A stretch of 64,000 nucleotides of DNA from Periplaneta americana. Its lineage: Eukaryota; Arthropoda; Insecta; Blattodea; Blattidae. The stretch spans positions 196,297,043-196,361,042 of the forward strand of contig NC_091119.1 in the NCBI RefSeq assembly GCF_040183065.1, in the 5' to 3' direction. Within the stretch, counting starts at the first letter, position 1. Each line of letters opens with the position of its first letter. The translations under genes and the position numbers were made by a program. The notes beneath the pieces were generated by a model. The model was not told the DNA's origin, did no database searches, and was given only the letters and a program-made list of their open reading frames with translations. Positions 13,143 to 24,650 of the stretch are shown here, one piece after another.

Positions 13143-13555
13143 TAATAATGGTCCATGGGCGTGAATTTGAACTGCCACTGGGGGAGACCCTGGTGTACCA
13201 GCATCATGCGGAAGTACTGCGTGAAGTCTGCAGCCAGGTAGTGCCACTCGAAACTTCTGTCCAGCAGCCAGATCTTGGGGTCCTCTCGTTTTAGATCGGA
13301 TTCGCACTCGCTCTTGTGAAGGTACACCAGACACACCTTTCCGATGCCTTGGCAAGCGTCCAGTTCGAAGATCTTGCACTTGACGCCGAAGTTGGGGCGC
13401 TGCCTGGGGTCGTCCTGCTCGCTGCAGATCTCGATGTCCAGCAGCGTGGGGCATTCCGCATCGCCCATGCTCTTGACGCCGGCCAGCCGTTGTAAATCAG
13501 ACATAGAGTTGATCTTCATGTTGCCGATGGGGAGCACCTCGCCTTGTGGATATTC
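13143..13555 (-). pseudogene. TPGS2-like (tubulin polyglutamylase complex subunit 2) fragment, probable retrocopy
   Basis: Antisense to the Oatp gene, inside its intron. About 135 codons are open without a stop and align from memory with the middle of TPGS2: LPIGNMKINSM, then CKIFELDACQGIGKVCLVY, then PKIWLLDRSFEWHYLAADF, then MLVHQGLPQWQFKFTPM. Known TPGS2 is a non-catalytic subunit of the complex that adds glutamate chains to tubulin. The similarity stops abruptly after FTPM; the next codons are unrelated and end in a stop near 13103. Upstream, a TGA lies about ten codons before the conserved block. No splice donor (GT) is present at the 3' break. A stretch that usually spans several exons is continuous here, so a truncated processed copy is the best reading. 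LINE fragments lie on both sides (13035-13080 and 13655-14085). A genuine internal exon of a nested gene is the alternative. It is open throughout, so it is young or constrained. Confidence 0.62.
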
Positions 13556-13654
13556 TCGACCATGGCTTCATTAAAGATCGGACATCCTCTCTCCTTTCTT
13601 CGTGGAAGTTTTGTTCTTGCGAACTTTCTACCCGTGCTCAAGCAGGTACGCTAC

Positions 13655-14085
13655 ACATTAAATGAGAAAGATCTCTTCTAACGAAATAGAGTTAGGAAAT
13701 GATCCCAGGATGGAGGCAGCATTCCCTCGCTGAACCGCTATTCCAATGCGTTGACGAAGGAAATTGATACATCTAGGATCGCCGGTACGGGACAGTAGGC
13801 GTGTACCAATTTGGGTGAGTAGATCTTTAGCGTCTCTACACCACGGACCAAAGGTCTCAACTGCAAAAGCGACGAAGATGTAATTTGATGTTAAATGTTC
13901 ATATTTGCGTCGTTTAGCATGATAAGCGGATTCAGCAGCAGATCCGGCACAATTGACAGAAGATTTTAAATGGGAAAGGGCTAATGTATCTACACATGTA
14001 AAATCCCAGATGAGTGATTTACCTTTGGACCAAGGAATTAATGTCAAGCCGTCAGGTCGTTTACCATCCGACCGGCTAATACCAG
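13655..14085 (-). mobile_element. LINE C-terminal fragment (nuclease-like end)
   Basis: The minus strand encodes DGLTLIPWSKGKSLIWDFTC, then VDTLALSHLKSS and FVAFAVETFGPWCRDA, then FLRQRIGIAVQRGNAASILG. This is the conserved C-terminal end seen in many invertebrate LINE-type polyproteins. It is open to a stop near 13658. The RT core is absent. Confidence 0.7.
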
Positions 14086-14220
14086 TAGTTTATTTAAAAC
14101 CAATAATTTCAATCCACTTTATTTATTACAGAAGAAAATAATTAAAATATGTATTCATAAACCCATTGATTTTCCATCTCAAAAATTGTTTTTAGACTTT
14201 AAGGGTGCTATGCATAGACA
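14086..14220 (+). repeat. LINE reverse-transcriptase scrap
   Basis: The + strand encodes LLQKKIIKICIHKPIDF, homologous to LLQKRIIKICLHKPFDY of the LINE at 43165. It is a small fragment of the same family. Confidence 0.6.
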
Positions 14221-14414
14221 TTTCGCTAGCCCGAGCTACGAACGTGCTAAACTAGCCCCGGCTATCGAGTGATTACTTTTACAGGATTCATATCATATCA
14301 TATCGCTAACACTGGTTTATGAATACGAAAAACGCATATGACTTGTATCGTCTCAAATGCAGGTAGTAAGGCCGTAAAAGCATTACGAGAGGGGTTCGGC
14401 CGGCACCATGGATC

Positions 14415-14510
14415 GTGTCCCGGCATAGCTCAGTTGGAAAGAGCGCTCAGCGCGCAGAGCTGAGAGGTCCTGGGTTCGATTCCCGGTGCCGGTACGAATT
14501 TTTCTCGTAT
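14415..14510 (+). repeat. tRNA-derived SINE head
   Basis: GGCATAGCTCAGTTGGAAAG (A box) and GGTTCGATTCCCGGTGCCGG (B box and acceptor side), then ACGAATTTTTCTCGT. The extent of the body beyond 14510 is uncertain. Confidence 0.75.
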
Positions 14511-14904
14511 TAAATAGTAATAATACATATTGGCTACTTCATAGTAGCCGTTTAGTATTCAATGAGGTGGGCGAGACCTCATACAAAATGAATATGTGAT
14601 GTATTATTATTAAAGGTTTTTAAGAATAATTCGTGAACCTTTAAGGGCAGACATAACTATTGAACTAATGAACTCATTTCTCACAGACCGAATTTTCTGC
14701 AGAATGTTACAAAGGTTCTGGGTATTGTTCCTTTCGCTCCAATTAATAACCCAATTACCTCCATGGACGGTATGTGGTATTTGTCTAAGAAGTATGAAAT
14801 TGTATGTTTGTACAGTAGGTTACACAATTTTTCTTTCATTTCCGTACAATTCTAAATACATTTTTTACAGCATCATCTTACTTCCTCCCTATACTTGCAG
14901 TCTG

Positions 14905-15205
14905 TAGTCGCCACGGTGATCTAGTGGCTAGAGAGCTGAACTTATAATCCTGTAGACTCGGGTTCGATTCCCGGCGTACCTCCTATTTATAACTTGTTTT
15001 GGACAAGCCTATGGTCCAGACAACACAGGGATTTTTTGAGAGAGCTCCGGTTCCCCTGTGACATCTCAACAGATCTCCATCATCAACTCGTCGCGGGTGT
15101 AGCGTAGACAAGCCTCCAATGACGCACCCTGGGCAACGACACTGTCGGTAAATTCGTCTACAGAACTGGCTTCATATGAACGACCAACAGTCAAGTACCT
15201 ACCAC
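14905..15205 (+). repeat. tRNA-derived SINE, near full length
   Basis: Head GTGATCTAGTGGCTAGAGAG (A box) and GGGTTCGATTCCCGGCG (B box). The body has GTCCAGACAACACAGGG, GTCGCGGGTGTAGCG and CGACACTGTCGGTAAATT. Same family as 4225-4460. Confidence 0.85.
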
Positions 15206-15224
15206 GATAGGCAGCCTGCAAAGC

Positions 15225-15470
15225 CTCCGAGTAACAAGCGAGACTCGCGATTCGAGTTTTTCCTCTGGAATTGGTTCGAATCCCGACTTGGCCTATTTTC
15301 TAGTAGGGTTTTTGTTGAGATTTTCCGCAGCTATAATGCGAAGATCTGCTAATTCCACGGCGAAATTTTGGATTTATCTCGCGAAATACCATTTCGATTC
15401 CATGAATTCTATTGACGGTAAATAGCCTAGTAGTTGAAATAGCGTCGTTAAAGAAAAATTAAACACATTG
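15225..15470 (+). repeat. Degenerate tRNA-derived SINE (GCGTAGCTC family)
   Basis: Diverged head with GGTTCGAATCCCGACTTGG and the family tail AAATAGCCTAGTAGTTG and GCGTCGTTAAAG. Clearly older than the copies at 48810 and 49768. Confidence 0.7.
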
Positions 15471-16019
15471 TTTTATTTATAATTGGATTATATTACACGA
15501 AATTAAAAATAATAGAAGTGAAAATTGCAACTCAAGTTTTCCAACTGGGCAATGTACGCCCGGCATCTGCGGACACTTCTCGGACACGCTGGTTTGGCTG
15601 GTTGCCGAGTCGGAAGGCGCTATGTTGTAAACTTTAATTTTTCCTTGAAGAGTCAACTTCAAGTCGTCTGTTGTGCAATCTTGTTTACACCGTGAATATA
15701 AAGTATTAATAATTCATAGTGTTCTGCCCAAGAGTAGGTCTTTCACTGCAAACCCAGCATTCACCAATCTTTCCTATTTTCTGTCTTCCTCTTTGTCTTC
15801 TCATATGATCCCTATATCTTAATGTCGTCTATCATCTGATGTCTTCTTCTGCCCCGAACTCTTCTCCCGTTCACCATTCCTTCCAGTGCATCCTTCAGTT
15901 GGCAGTTTCTTCTTAATCAGTGACCCAGCCAATTCCTTTTTCCTCTTTCTAATCAGATCCAGCATCATTCTTTCATCATCCACACTTTCCAACATAGTTT
16001 CGTTTCTTATTCTGTCTGT

Positions 16020-16480
16020 CCACTTCATACGCTTCATAAATAGACAGACAGACAGACAGTATCTAAAACGTAATATTGGTAAAATCATTGACACTGTAGA
16101 TTGGATTTGCCATCAATGTCCTTCTCACCATCCTTCTGAAAGTAAAATATGACGTGTTTCTTATATGCAATGGTAAAGAGTTATAAAGTTTATACGACAT
16201 GGAAATAAAACTATTGCTTGTAGTATTATATTTGTACTTGGTGAAATATATGTCAAGTCTGGAACGGGTAGAATAATTATGAATGGATGAACAAGTAGGA
16301 AGATTATGCACGTTACGCTTAACATACAGAAGGCAATCGAGAATAAACATTGACGGCAACGTACAAAAAGTGGTTTATAATGAGTTCTAGAAGAGACACC
16401 ACAAATAATTCTCACTGCTCTCTTTTGAAGAATAAACAACTTAAAAACCGAAGTATGGTTGCCCCACACATATCCAAATT
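16020..16480 (-). mobile_element. LINE reverse-transcriptase C-terminus, frameshifted
   Basis: The minus strand from about 16470: FILQKRAVRIICGVSSRTHY, then after one frame change MFILDCLLYVKRNVHN, YSTRSRLDIYF and SYKLYNSLPLHIRN. This is a standard Jockey/CR1-type polyprotein end. The frame change sits near 16350. Confidence 0.78.
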
Positions 16481-16647
16481 TGAAATGCTTCTATTCGTTT
16501 CTCTTAATTTCGTCAATGTCCGTGTTTCTGTTCCTAAACGTTTTAATAAAGTAACAGAGTTACACCCTGTATATATGTATGTGTATCGTGGTTCGTCCGC
16601 TCAAAAATGTCGCTGAAATGACGCCCCTGGTTTTGTCTGATGTACAG

Positions 16648-16836
16648 GTGCGTGCAGGACGACCAGCGCTCGTTCGCGCTGGGCATCCAGTGGATAAAAG
16701 TCCGTCTGATCGGCACCATCCCCGCACCCATGGTGTTCGGGGCCCTTATCGACGAGACATGCATCCTCTGGCAGGAGTCCTGCCATCATGACGAGAATGG
16801 AGCCTGTCTTGTATACGACAACGTGTACATGAGTCG
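16648..16836 (+). CDS. Oatp/SLCO transporter gene, penultimate exon
   Basis: Continues the Oatp reading from 12927. The acceptor is TGTACAG and the donor GTGAGTG follows at 16837. The first G completes Arg (AG|G). It is followed by CVQDDQRSFALGIQW, a strongly conserved stretch of the family, then VRLIGTIPAPMVFGALID, a membrane segment with the conserved proline-glycine pattern, and then CILWQESC, an extracellular cysteine pair before the last helix. It is 189 bases, one plus 62 codons plus two, and leaves CG to pair with G at 24939. It is separated from the previous exon by a 3720-bp intron full of LINE and SINE fragments. No stop or frameshift is seen, which argues for a functional gene rather than a pseudogene. 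Confidence 0.92.
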
Positions 16837-17039
16837 GTGAGTGTGAATTATTAGCTGGTCTAATAAGTAATGAGTGTTTTGTAAAATAATAGTATTTTAC
16901 CTGAGCCAAAAATACTATAGACAAAGGAATAAGTTCGTAATTAGTATTCTCTTCGTGGACCAAATTTATGGTAAAACGGTTCAAGTACATATTACCGTGG
17001 CTCATTGCAGCTATTTCCTACCAAAGGCCTAAATATTTT

Positions 17040-17395
17040 TATTTCATTTATTTTATTTATTTATTTAATACTTTAAACTTGAGCTACATTAGGCATTGCA
17101 GCCCGGAAGAGCAGAAGCTCGTGCTCGGGTGCAGTTCAGATCAGTTATACAAAATATATCACAAAATTAAGAGAGTTCATTGAGCACAATAACATTAATA
17201 AATGGTAAATTAATACAGCATGCAATAATAGGGTCTATACACAAATAGAAAATACAAAAGTACATAAATATTAGAGTATCAATTTTTAACTCAATTAACT
17301 TAAACAATTAAATAATGAATCTGATTTGTTTCTTAAATCTATGCGTGTTAAGTGTACTTTGCTCAGGGTAAGCTCTAATTAATTCATTATATATA
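17040..17395 (-). mobile_element. LINE 3' end, reversed
   Basis: Reverse complement of the 3' part of the LINE at 43165-44635: end of coding (near 17375), AT-rich 3' UTR, hairpin at 17099-17141 (CCCGGAAGAGCAGAAGCTCG and partner) and tail ATTTATTTATTT. It is uninterrupted where the other copy carries a 735-bp insertion. Confidence 0.8.
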
Positions 17396-17397
17396 AA

Positions 17398-17960
17398 TCA
17401 AGTTTCAGGTATAACTAACTGTAAAGGTGATTTCAATAATTTCGAGGGAAAAATTGTTTCGGGGCCGAGTATCGAACCCGGGACCTTTGGTTAAACGTAC
17501 TAACGCTCTACCAACTGAGCTGTCCAAACCTGTGGAGTAACGGTTAGCGCGTCTAGCCGCGAAACCAGGTGGCCCGGGTTCGATTCCCGGTCGGGGCAAG
17601 TTACCTGGTTGAGATTTTTTCGGGGTTTTCCCTCAACCCAATATGAGCAAATCCTGGGTAACTTTCGGTGTTGGACCCCGGACTCATTTCACCGGCATTA
17701 TCACCTTCATCTCATTCAGACGCTAAATAACCTAAGATGTTGATAAAGCGTCGTAAAATAACCTACTAAAATGAATAAAAAAACCAACTGAGCTACCCTG
17801 GAACTCTACCTCTGTATTCACAGACCTCAAAGTGGGCTGACAACCGTCAAGTAACCGACATTGAGTGCACATTAACTCTGTGTGACTTAAGCTGAGGTTT
17901 TCTGTTAACGAACAATGACGTGCTATAGATTGGGTATAAAACCTAAAAGAAAGAAACTGC
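17398..17960 (-). repeat. tRNA-like SINE split by another SINE
   Basis: Same family as 9570-9990: TCGAGGGAAAAATTG, CGGGACCTTTGG and the 3' part CTCAAAGTGGGCTGACAACC. It is broken at 17521 by the SINE 17522-17782 and resumes at 17783. Confidence 0.85.
17522..17782 (+). repeat. tRNA-derived SINE nested in a SINE
   Basis: Head with GGAGTAACGGTTAGCGCG (A box) and GGTTCGATTCCCGG (B box). The body has GTTGAGATTTTTTCGGGG and TCATTCAGACGCTAAATAAC, ending in a short A-run. The 12-bp target duplication ACCAACTGAGCT lies at 17510-17521 and 17783-17794. Reversed copies occur at 37675 and 62370. Confidence 0.93.
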
Positions 17961-17999
17961 TTCACCTGATATTTAATTCACTATTATTCACTATTAATT

Positions 18000-19680
18000 A
18001 ATTATTTAATTTATTTAATTTAATTAATTATTCACCTTTAATATTTCTACTGATGATGCTCTTATTAATGTTACTGGAAAAATTATCAATGAACTAGATA
18101 TCGGAAACAAATGTTTGGGTATTTTCTTGGATCTACGGAAAGCTTTTGACACTATCAATCATAATTTACTTTTGGACAAACTACATACTATGGGAGTTAG
18201 AGGTATAGTTTTAAAAATATTCCAATCATATTTTAGTAACAGAAGGCAAATGACCAAAATTGAACATCAATTTAGTGAATACAAATATATTGATATAGGT
18301 GTACCGCAAGGAACAATTTTGGGACCTATTTTATTTCTAATATATGTTAATGATCTGCTAAATATAAATTTATACAAATTTAATGGATCTATATATTCAT
18401 ATGCGGATGATACAGTAGTTATTTTCAGTGGTTTTTCTTGGCAGGAAGCATAAAGAAATGCTAATATAGGTGCTAAAATTGTTAAAAAATGGCTTAATTC
18501 CAACTTCCTTTCTTTAAATATATCTAAATCAACTTTAGTTCCTTTTTCGTTAACAGCTGCCAGTGTTCAAAATTTAAAATTTAGCGATAAATATAGACTA
18601 ATAATACACAGCGAAAATTGTTTAGATCCCAAAAGTTGTAAATGTCCACCTTTGAAAGAAGCCACGTATGTCAAATATCTGGGTATGATTATTGATCAGA
18701 ATTTAAAATGGCCTCATGACATTACTTATCTTTGTAAGAGGCTTCTTAAAACAATTTATAAATTCGTTAATCTTCGATGCTACTTACCTATTAGAGTTCT
18801 ACGAAATGTTTATTTGACCATTATTCAGTCTATCATTCAATATGGTATAATTGTTTGGGGTGGAAGTACAAAAATTAATCTTAGTCCGTTAAATTTACTA
18901 CAAAAACGAATAATTAAAATTTGTTTGAAGAAATGTTTCGATTATCCAACTAAATTAATTTATTCTGAATTTAATGTATTTAATATTGAACAAATTTATA
19001 AGTATACGCTGTTAAAATTTTATCATAAAAATCGTAATAAGTTTGTATTACAGACACACAATTATGACACAAGACGAAATATTAATTCAACATTAGTAGA
19101 ACCTAAATGTCTCACATCTGCTGGTCTAAAGCATAGCATAAATTTTGGCCCTCGGTTGTACAATGCTTTAACTAAATTACACCCAGAACTTCTAACATGT
19201 AACCCACTAACATATAACAAGAAAATTAGAAACGTGTTAATATCTTCAATTTGATTAAATAAATTTGTAGCCTATGTGTATGAATTAATCAACCTATATT
19301 ATATTTGTATTCTATAATTTTGAAATATATATTAGTCCTTCTTTTCACGTGCGATATTATTCTTCTCTAGTATTAATATTATATTATATAATTCCATTGC
19401 CGCTGTAATTATATTTTAGTTCCTATTTTATTTTATTTATTTATTTATATTATTATTATTATTTTTTATTTTAATATTATATCTGAACTGCGACCGAGCA
19501 CGAGCGCTGCTCATTCGGTCTCAAATTTTGTTAATACTACTGTATCTTCCTTTTATATTGCTTGTATTATTTTATTTGTATTTCTCTTTGTTTGTTTTGT
19601 AATTATATTTCTTTATTCTGTATATTTGAATTTAAATAAATACATAAATAAATAAACATCCAAAAAATAAATAAATAAAT
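18000..19680 (+). mobile_element. LINE retrotransposon, 5'-truncated, RT nearly intact
   Basis: From about 18035 the frame encodes reverse transcriptase: FLDLRKAFDTINHNLLL (first catalytic Asp region), VPQGTILGPILFLIYVNDL and YADDTVV (the catalytic YxDD). The frame is broken once by TAA at 18451-18453 and then stays open in the same frame to 19254 (KYLGMIIDQNLKW, LLQKRIIKICLKKCFDYPTK, LKHSINFGPRLYNAL). The 3' UTR carries the GACCGAGCACGAG/CTCATTCGGTC stem-loop at about 19492-19523 and ends in AAATAAATACATAAATAAA. This is a CR1/Jockey-like architecture; the exact clade is not determined. Confidence 0.88.
18035..19254 (+). pseudogene. Reverse transcriptase with a single premature stop
   Basis: About 407 codons in one frame, with one stop (TAA at 18451) after the catalytic YADD box. 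The N-terminal endonuclease and the first RT blocks are missing because the element is 5'-truncated. It makes no functional protein on its own. It is antisense to nothing and lies in sense orientation in the Oatp intron. Confidence 0.85.
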
Positions 19681-19789
19681 AAACCTATTCCAAAACCCTA
19701 AAATGGCCTTTTTAAAAACCTAAAATTCTGGTTCCTAGTAATCAGTAGGGAGTGCGCTCTAAGATAGATTAAAAGGGTGAAGAATGTTG

Positions 19790-20412
19790 GATAATAGTAC
19801 ATTATGCAACGAGCTTCTTAATTACCATTATAGGCGAGTTTCATACGACTTTTTATGCTCGACCATATTTCTAACTTGAAATTATTCATTTTATTTGTAT
19901 CTAACTGACCTTGAGCAATACCTCGTAAATTGTGAGATGTGCGCAGACGCGAAAGTATTCATTTTTTCCGAGGAACAGATGTCCACATTGACCTTGACAG
20001 CCTATAAGAACCTACAGAGTAAACTAAATATTAACTTTGATATAACATTGAAATTAAATTAGACATTGAAAAACGAGATGACAAATTGAATTTATTTGAA
20101 TATTATTTACAATTAACGCTAATTATTATAGCAACAGAACATAACCTTCTGCGACAGTATTGGATTTCCAGCCTCCGTGACTTTTCGCTAATTCTCTTTC
20201 GATTGCATATCCGAGAATAATCGATACTTGCGGTTTTATAACGGTACGAAGCTGACTAGTCATTGGCTGAGGTTTTATAACGGTACAAAGCTGACTCGTC
20301 ATTGGCTGAAGACCTGTACTTTAGTGAGTAGGTGTACTTTAATGACATGCATTAAAGGTCTGCTACCAGGTGTATAATTACTACATTTCGGCATGGTCGA
20401 GCATAAACACTG
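19790..20412. repeat. Foldback/MITE-like repeat, copy 1
   Basis: Starts with GTACATTATGCAACGAGC and TTTTATGCTCGACCATA and ends with TTTCGGCATGGTCGAGCATA, the inverted partner of TATGCTCGACCAT. It shares TGCTACCAGGTGTATAATTA with copy 2 at 21055-21465. Confidence 0.7.
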
Positions 20413-21054
20413 TTCTAACATGATCTGTGTCACTAAAAATAAGTATAGACCAACCATCCCTCATAACCAAGACGTTACCAGGCTATCACATCAAGTTGCA
20501 GCTTGAATCCCCGCGATTCATCGGTCAGGGTTGCCGGAAGGCTCCACAGCCTCATGATAACGATGCTGTCGGAAACGAATTTGTTATGTACATATTTAGA
20601 TTCTGCTCATCCCTGGACCCCCCCCCCCTCTGCCGCCGCCGAGTGAGTTAGGGGTATTACATAAAACTGTTAACGTCATACAAATGGGCTTCCAGTTATT
20701 TACCTGGCCAGCTCCAGCGTTGCCAGATTGTATAAACAATGGAACACGCCCTCGGGGAGCGTGCCCGCCGTGTTCTTGCTGATTACTCCAAGCGAATACA
20801 AAATATCTGCAGTTTCCAATTCAAACAAGCGTCCGTGCGCGTCTCTGGCTACACATTTGAAAGCTGTTTTTGTATTTGTTTATTAGTTCAGGCATGTTAC
20901 ACACACACGCGTGGCAAATCCATGTTCGCTCGTATTTCATTTTGACAGATTTGGTTAGGCCTATTTTCATTGTTTCCATCCTTCGTTGACTCCGAAATTT
21001 TACACCTCATATTTTATCATTACTACTATAATCATCAGTATTGATAATAACAAT

Positions 21055-21465
21055 AAAATAGTACATTATGCAACGAGCCTATAATGGTAGTAATTAAGAC
21101 ACGAGTATGTTTATGAAACGAGCGCAAGCGAGTTTCATAATTTTCATACGAGCGTCTTAATTACCATTATAGTCAAGTTTCATACGACTTTTTATGCTCG
21201 ACCATATTGATTTTTTCCGACAATTGGTGAAATGAATTTGCGGGAATGTGCTTTGTGAAAGGCTGGAAGATGACGGTGAATTGATGTTAATTCGATTGCA
21301 TATCCGAGAATAATCGATACTTCCGCTTTCATATTGCTACAATGGTATTTTATGATTGGTGGAACACCTGAACTTTAATGAATAGGAGTACTTTAATGAG
21401 GTGCATTAAAGGGCTGCTACCAGGTGTATAATTACTACATTTCGGCATGGTCGAGCATTAAGAAC
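21055..21465. repeat. Foldback/MITE-like repeat, copy 2
   Basis: Same ends as 19790-20412 (GTACATTATGCAACGAGC; GGTCGAGCATTA) with a different and shorter centre. It includes a local inverted repeat around AATTACCATTATAG. Confidence 0.7.
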
Positions 21466-22074
21466 ATTATGTTTCAGATTTTCTTTAACTTGTTCCAACA
21501 GCTTTTCACCTGTATGACGTAAAGAAATTGTTTCAATCGGGCCCTATTCCGCAAAAGTATGTTATAATACTATATATTACAAGTAAGTAAATACACTTGT
21601 AATTTGTACAAGTTATCAGGTGTATAAGTTCATAGCGTTTTTCTGTACTTTCATTCATTTAATAGTACTATAGTAACACAGCTACCATAGCAACGAAAAA
21701 TGCTACAAACTTATGCACCAACCCAATACTTCATCAATTCATACTTACAAATTACAAGTGAAATTACCACCGTTCTGTGCCACAAAATTATTGCCTTATT
21801 GTTTAGTCAACTGTCCGAAGACAGGTCTGAACTTCACAAGTGATACCAATAAGACACCACTTATGAGGCAACTAGGCCAGGAGATAATGGTGTAGGGTGG
21901 CCAGTACATATTACCTTAGTGTTAGTTTATATAATTATGTAGAATTGTACAGTTTTTCTCTACCGATGAAAGGAAACTAAGATACCTAGTACGAGACTTA
22001 ACTTAAACGATAGGGAGAAAGGAACTGGGCACCCTACCCCATTATCTCCTGCCTTACTTGCTTCATGAGTGATG

Positions 22075-22270
22075 TCTTATTTATTTTTATTTATGTATTT
22101 ATTTATTTATTTAAATATTTATTTATTTATTTATTTATTCACTCTCTAATTTATTTACTTACTTACTCACTTACTCACTCAGTCAGTCACTCGCTCGTTT
22201 ATTTATTTATTTATTTATTCACTCTCTAATTTATTTACTTACTTACTCACTCAGTCAGTCACTCGCTCGT

Positions 22271-22301
<31 letters not shown>

Positions 22302-22362
22302 TTCACTCTCTAATTTATTTACTTACTTACTCACTCACTCACTCAGTCAGTCACTCGCTCGT

Positions 22363-22401
<39 letters not shown>

Positions 22402-22566
22402 TTCACTCTCTAATTTATTTACTTACTTACTCACTCACTCACTCACTCAGTCACTCGCTCGTTTATTTATTTATTTATTTAAATATTTATTTATTTATTT
22501 ATTCACTCTCTAATTTATTTACTTACTTACTCACTCACTCACTCACTCACTCAGTCACACGCTCGT

Positions 22567-22607
<41 letters not shown>

Positions 22608-22985
22608 CTGGTAGAGATAAGGCCATCAGGCCTTCTCTTCCCATCTACCAGGGTGTTGTATTGGTGTTACCTATGAAGTTCGTTCGGACAGTTGACTAAA
22701 CAACAATTCAAACAATTGTATTAGTGTTGTATCAACATATATATATATTTATTTATTTATTTATTTATTTATTCACTCTCTAATTTATTTACTTAGTTAC
22801 TCACTCACTCAGTCACTCACTCGTTTATTTATTTATTTATTTATTTATTTATTTTATTTAAATATTTATTTATTTATTTATTTATTCACTCTCTAATTTA
22901 TTTACTCACTCACTCACTCAGTCACTCGCTCGTTTATTTATTTATTTATATATATATTTTTTTACTTGTTTGTTTGTTTGTTTGT
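22075..22985. repeat. TTTA/TCAC satellite with higher-order units
   Basis: Repeated ~90-115-bp units, each with a TTTA run, then TTCACTCTCTAATTTATTTAC, then a TCAC/GTCA run and CGCTCGTTTATT. At least seven units are seen. An unrelated LINE-end piece interrupts it at 22603-22740. Confidence 0.85.
22603..22660 (-). repeat. LINE 3' stem-loop inside the satellite
   Basis: CCTGGTAGAG and TCTACCAGG arms enclose AAGGCCATCAGGCCTT. It is the same structure as 4500-4568 in reverse, next to TTTA repeats that correspond to its tail. Confidence 0.65.
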
Positions 22986-24290
22986 TTGTTTATTTATTCA
23001 GACGGAGTTAAGACCACAGAATACAATAAGACATAGAAACAAATGCAGAGAGAAGAAGTAAATAAGAAATAGAAATAAAATTACAGATACAAATACAAAA
23101 GGCACAAATGCAAAAAGAATGAGATAAATAAAATATATTTATAAATTAATATATGTCTAGCAGCAGTGGAAGTCATAGGGTTGATAATGGAAATCGTACA
23201 GTTTATAAATAAAGAATAAATGTTCATTTTAAAACAGAATTTAAGTATAATGAACTTTTTTATGTCAAGTGCTACAGAGAAGGAAGAACACAATATTATT
23301 GGTAGCGCAGTTTGTTGTCTAAAATTGGTACTACTGCAATTCATATGAAGCCAAAAAACCAGCATTGCCTTGGGGGGAGGAAACAACGTTTCTCATAATA
23401 TATTATCAAAAATATATTATAAACTATCAGAATTTCAAGGTAATATAACAGAGATCATATAAATATTTAATTGTTACCACACGTCTTTAAAAATGATATT
23501 AGAAATAAGATAGATGGACATAACCTTATCATAGGCATAAGCAGCCTGTATTTTATAAACTTTATAATTACTATAACATCACTTGTACACATTTGCCAAT
23601 AATATGTGTAGCATGGAAAGATTTTACTTCATACTTTACAATAACTTTCACTTGTAATTTGTAATGTATTCTAACATATTTTTGTGAAATGGGACCCTGA
23701 TTGTACTTTTAAATTAAGTTTTATAGTTAAGATTGTCTTTCCGGAGTTGTTTTACAAGTTCCGCTTCACCTGAGGTACCAGGTTCAAAACATCAGTTTCG
23801 TGACAAAAGTTTTACAAGTGGATTGCGAGCTGCAACTTTCATGCTAGTATTATGATCTAGGAGGCAGTTCTAGACGACTCTATGGCATAACACAAAATCG
23901 CAAGGAAATAATAATTGTTTATAGAATTACTGGCTAAAGTGAAACTTTAAATTACAAGTGCGTCATTTATCGGCAGGAGTCGGAGGCGAGTACCGTAGGA
24001 ACCACCAATGATATTAAGTTACTTTAGTCTCTAGTAGTATACATGATTTTTACACCATCTTCGTATAAATATATTAAAAGTAATAATTGAAATATTAGTA
24101 ATGTCACCTTATAGCCGAATAACTTTTAAAATACAATAAATTTAAATTATGTAAGCCCTGTTTTTATTTTAACGTTTATGTAGGATGAAAGAAACGGACT
24201 GGAAGTTAAGGGGAAAGAAAGGTGGCGGCAAATATTTGGATGCCAATCTGCCACTGAATTGTAAATCCTTCACTACATCTACGTGTTTTC

Positions 24291-24293
<3 letters not shown>

Positions 24294-24353
<60 letters not shown>
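24294..24353 (+). repeat. AAT microsatellite
   Basis: About 19 units of AAT directly abutting the 3' side of a reversed SINE, so it may be that SINE's expanded tail. Confidence 0.93.
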
Positions 24354-24354
<1 letters not shown>

Positions 24355-24650
24355 CCGTGACGCTACAGCCCGTGAAGGGCCTAGACCGACCAGCCGGCTG
24401 CTGGCCTCACGCCCACATGCCGAAGCAGAGGTGGACGATCATCCAACCAGAATGGAGGTATCGTGTGGTTAGCATGATGATCCCCCCGCCGTTATAGCTG
24501 ATATTCGCAACCGGATTTCGCTACCTATCGTAGCTCCCCAAATTTCATGAGAAAATTTCTTCTCCCACGAGGATTCGAACCAGCGCGCATTCCGTAACGC
24601 GAGTCCTAGACGGGATGCCTTAGACCGCGACGCCACGGCGCGGGACACAT
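24354..24650 (-). repeat. tRNA-derived SINE, reversed
   Basis: On the minus strand the head has GTGGCGTCGCGGTCTAAGGC and GGTTCGAATCCTCGTGGGAG (B box). The body includes GAGCTACGATAGGTAGCG and ATCATCATGCTAACCACAC, ending in the AAT tract. Confidence 0.8.

Larger units (their letters stand above)
12928..16647 (+). other. Oatp intron with repeats
   Basis: GT at 12928 and AG at 16646-16647. It holds a short RTE-LINE scrap, the antisense TPGS2-like fragment, LINE pieces on both strands and three tRNA-derived SINEs. The unassigned parts (about 14510-14905 and 15466-16060) are AT-rich and show no coding signal that I can support. Confidence 0.8.

Noticed and set aside
22075-22985. CRISPR-like alternation of repeats and spacers
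   Set aside because: Spacers are simple TTTA/TCAC runs of variable length and the context is eukaryotic. It is a satellite.
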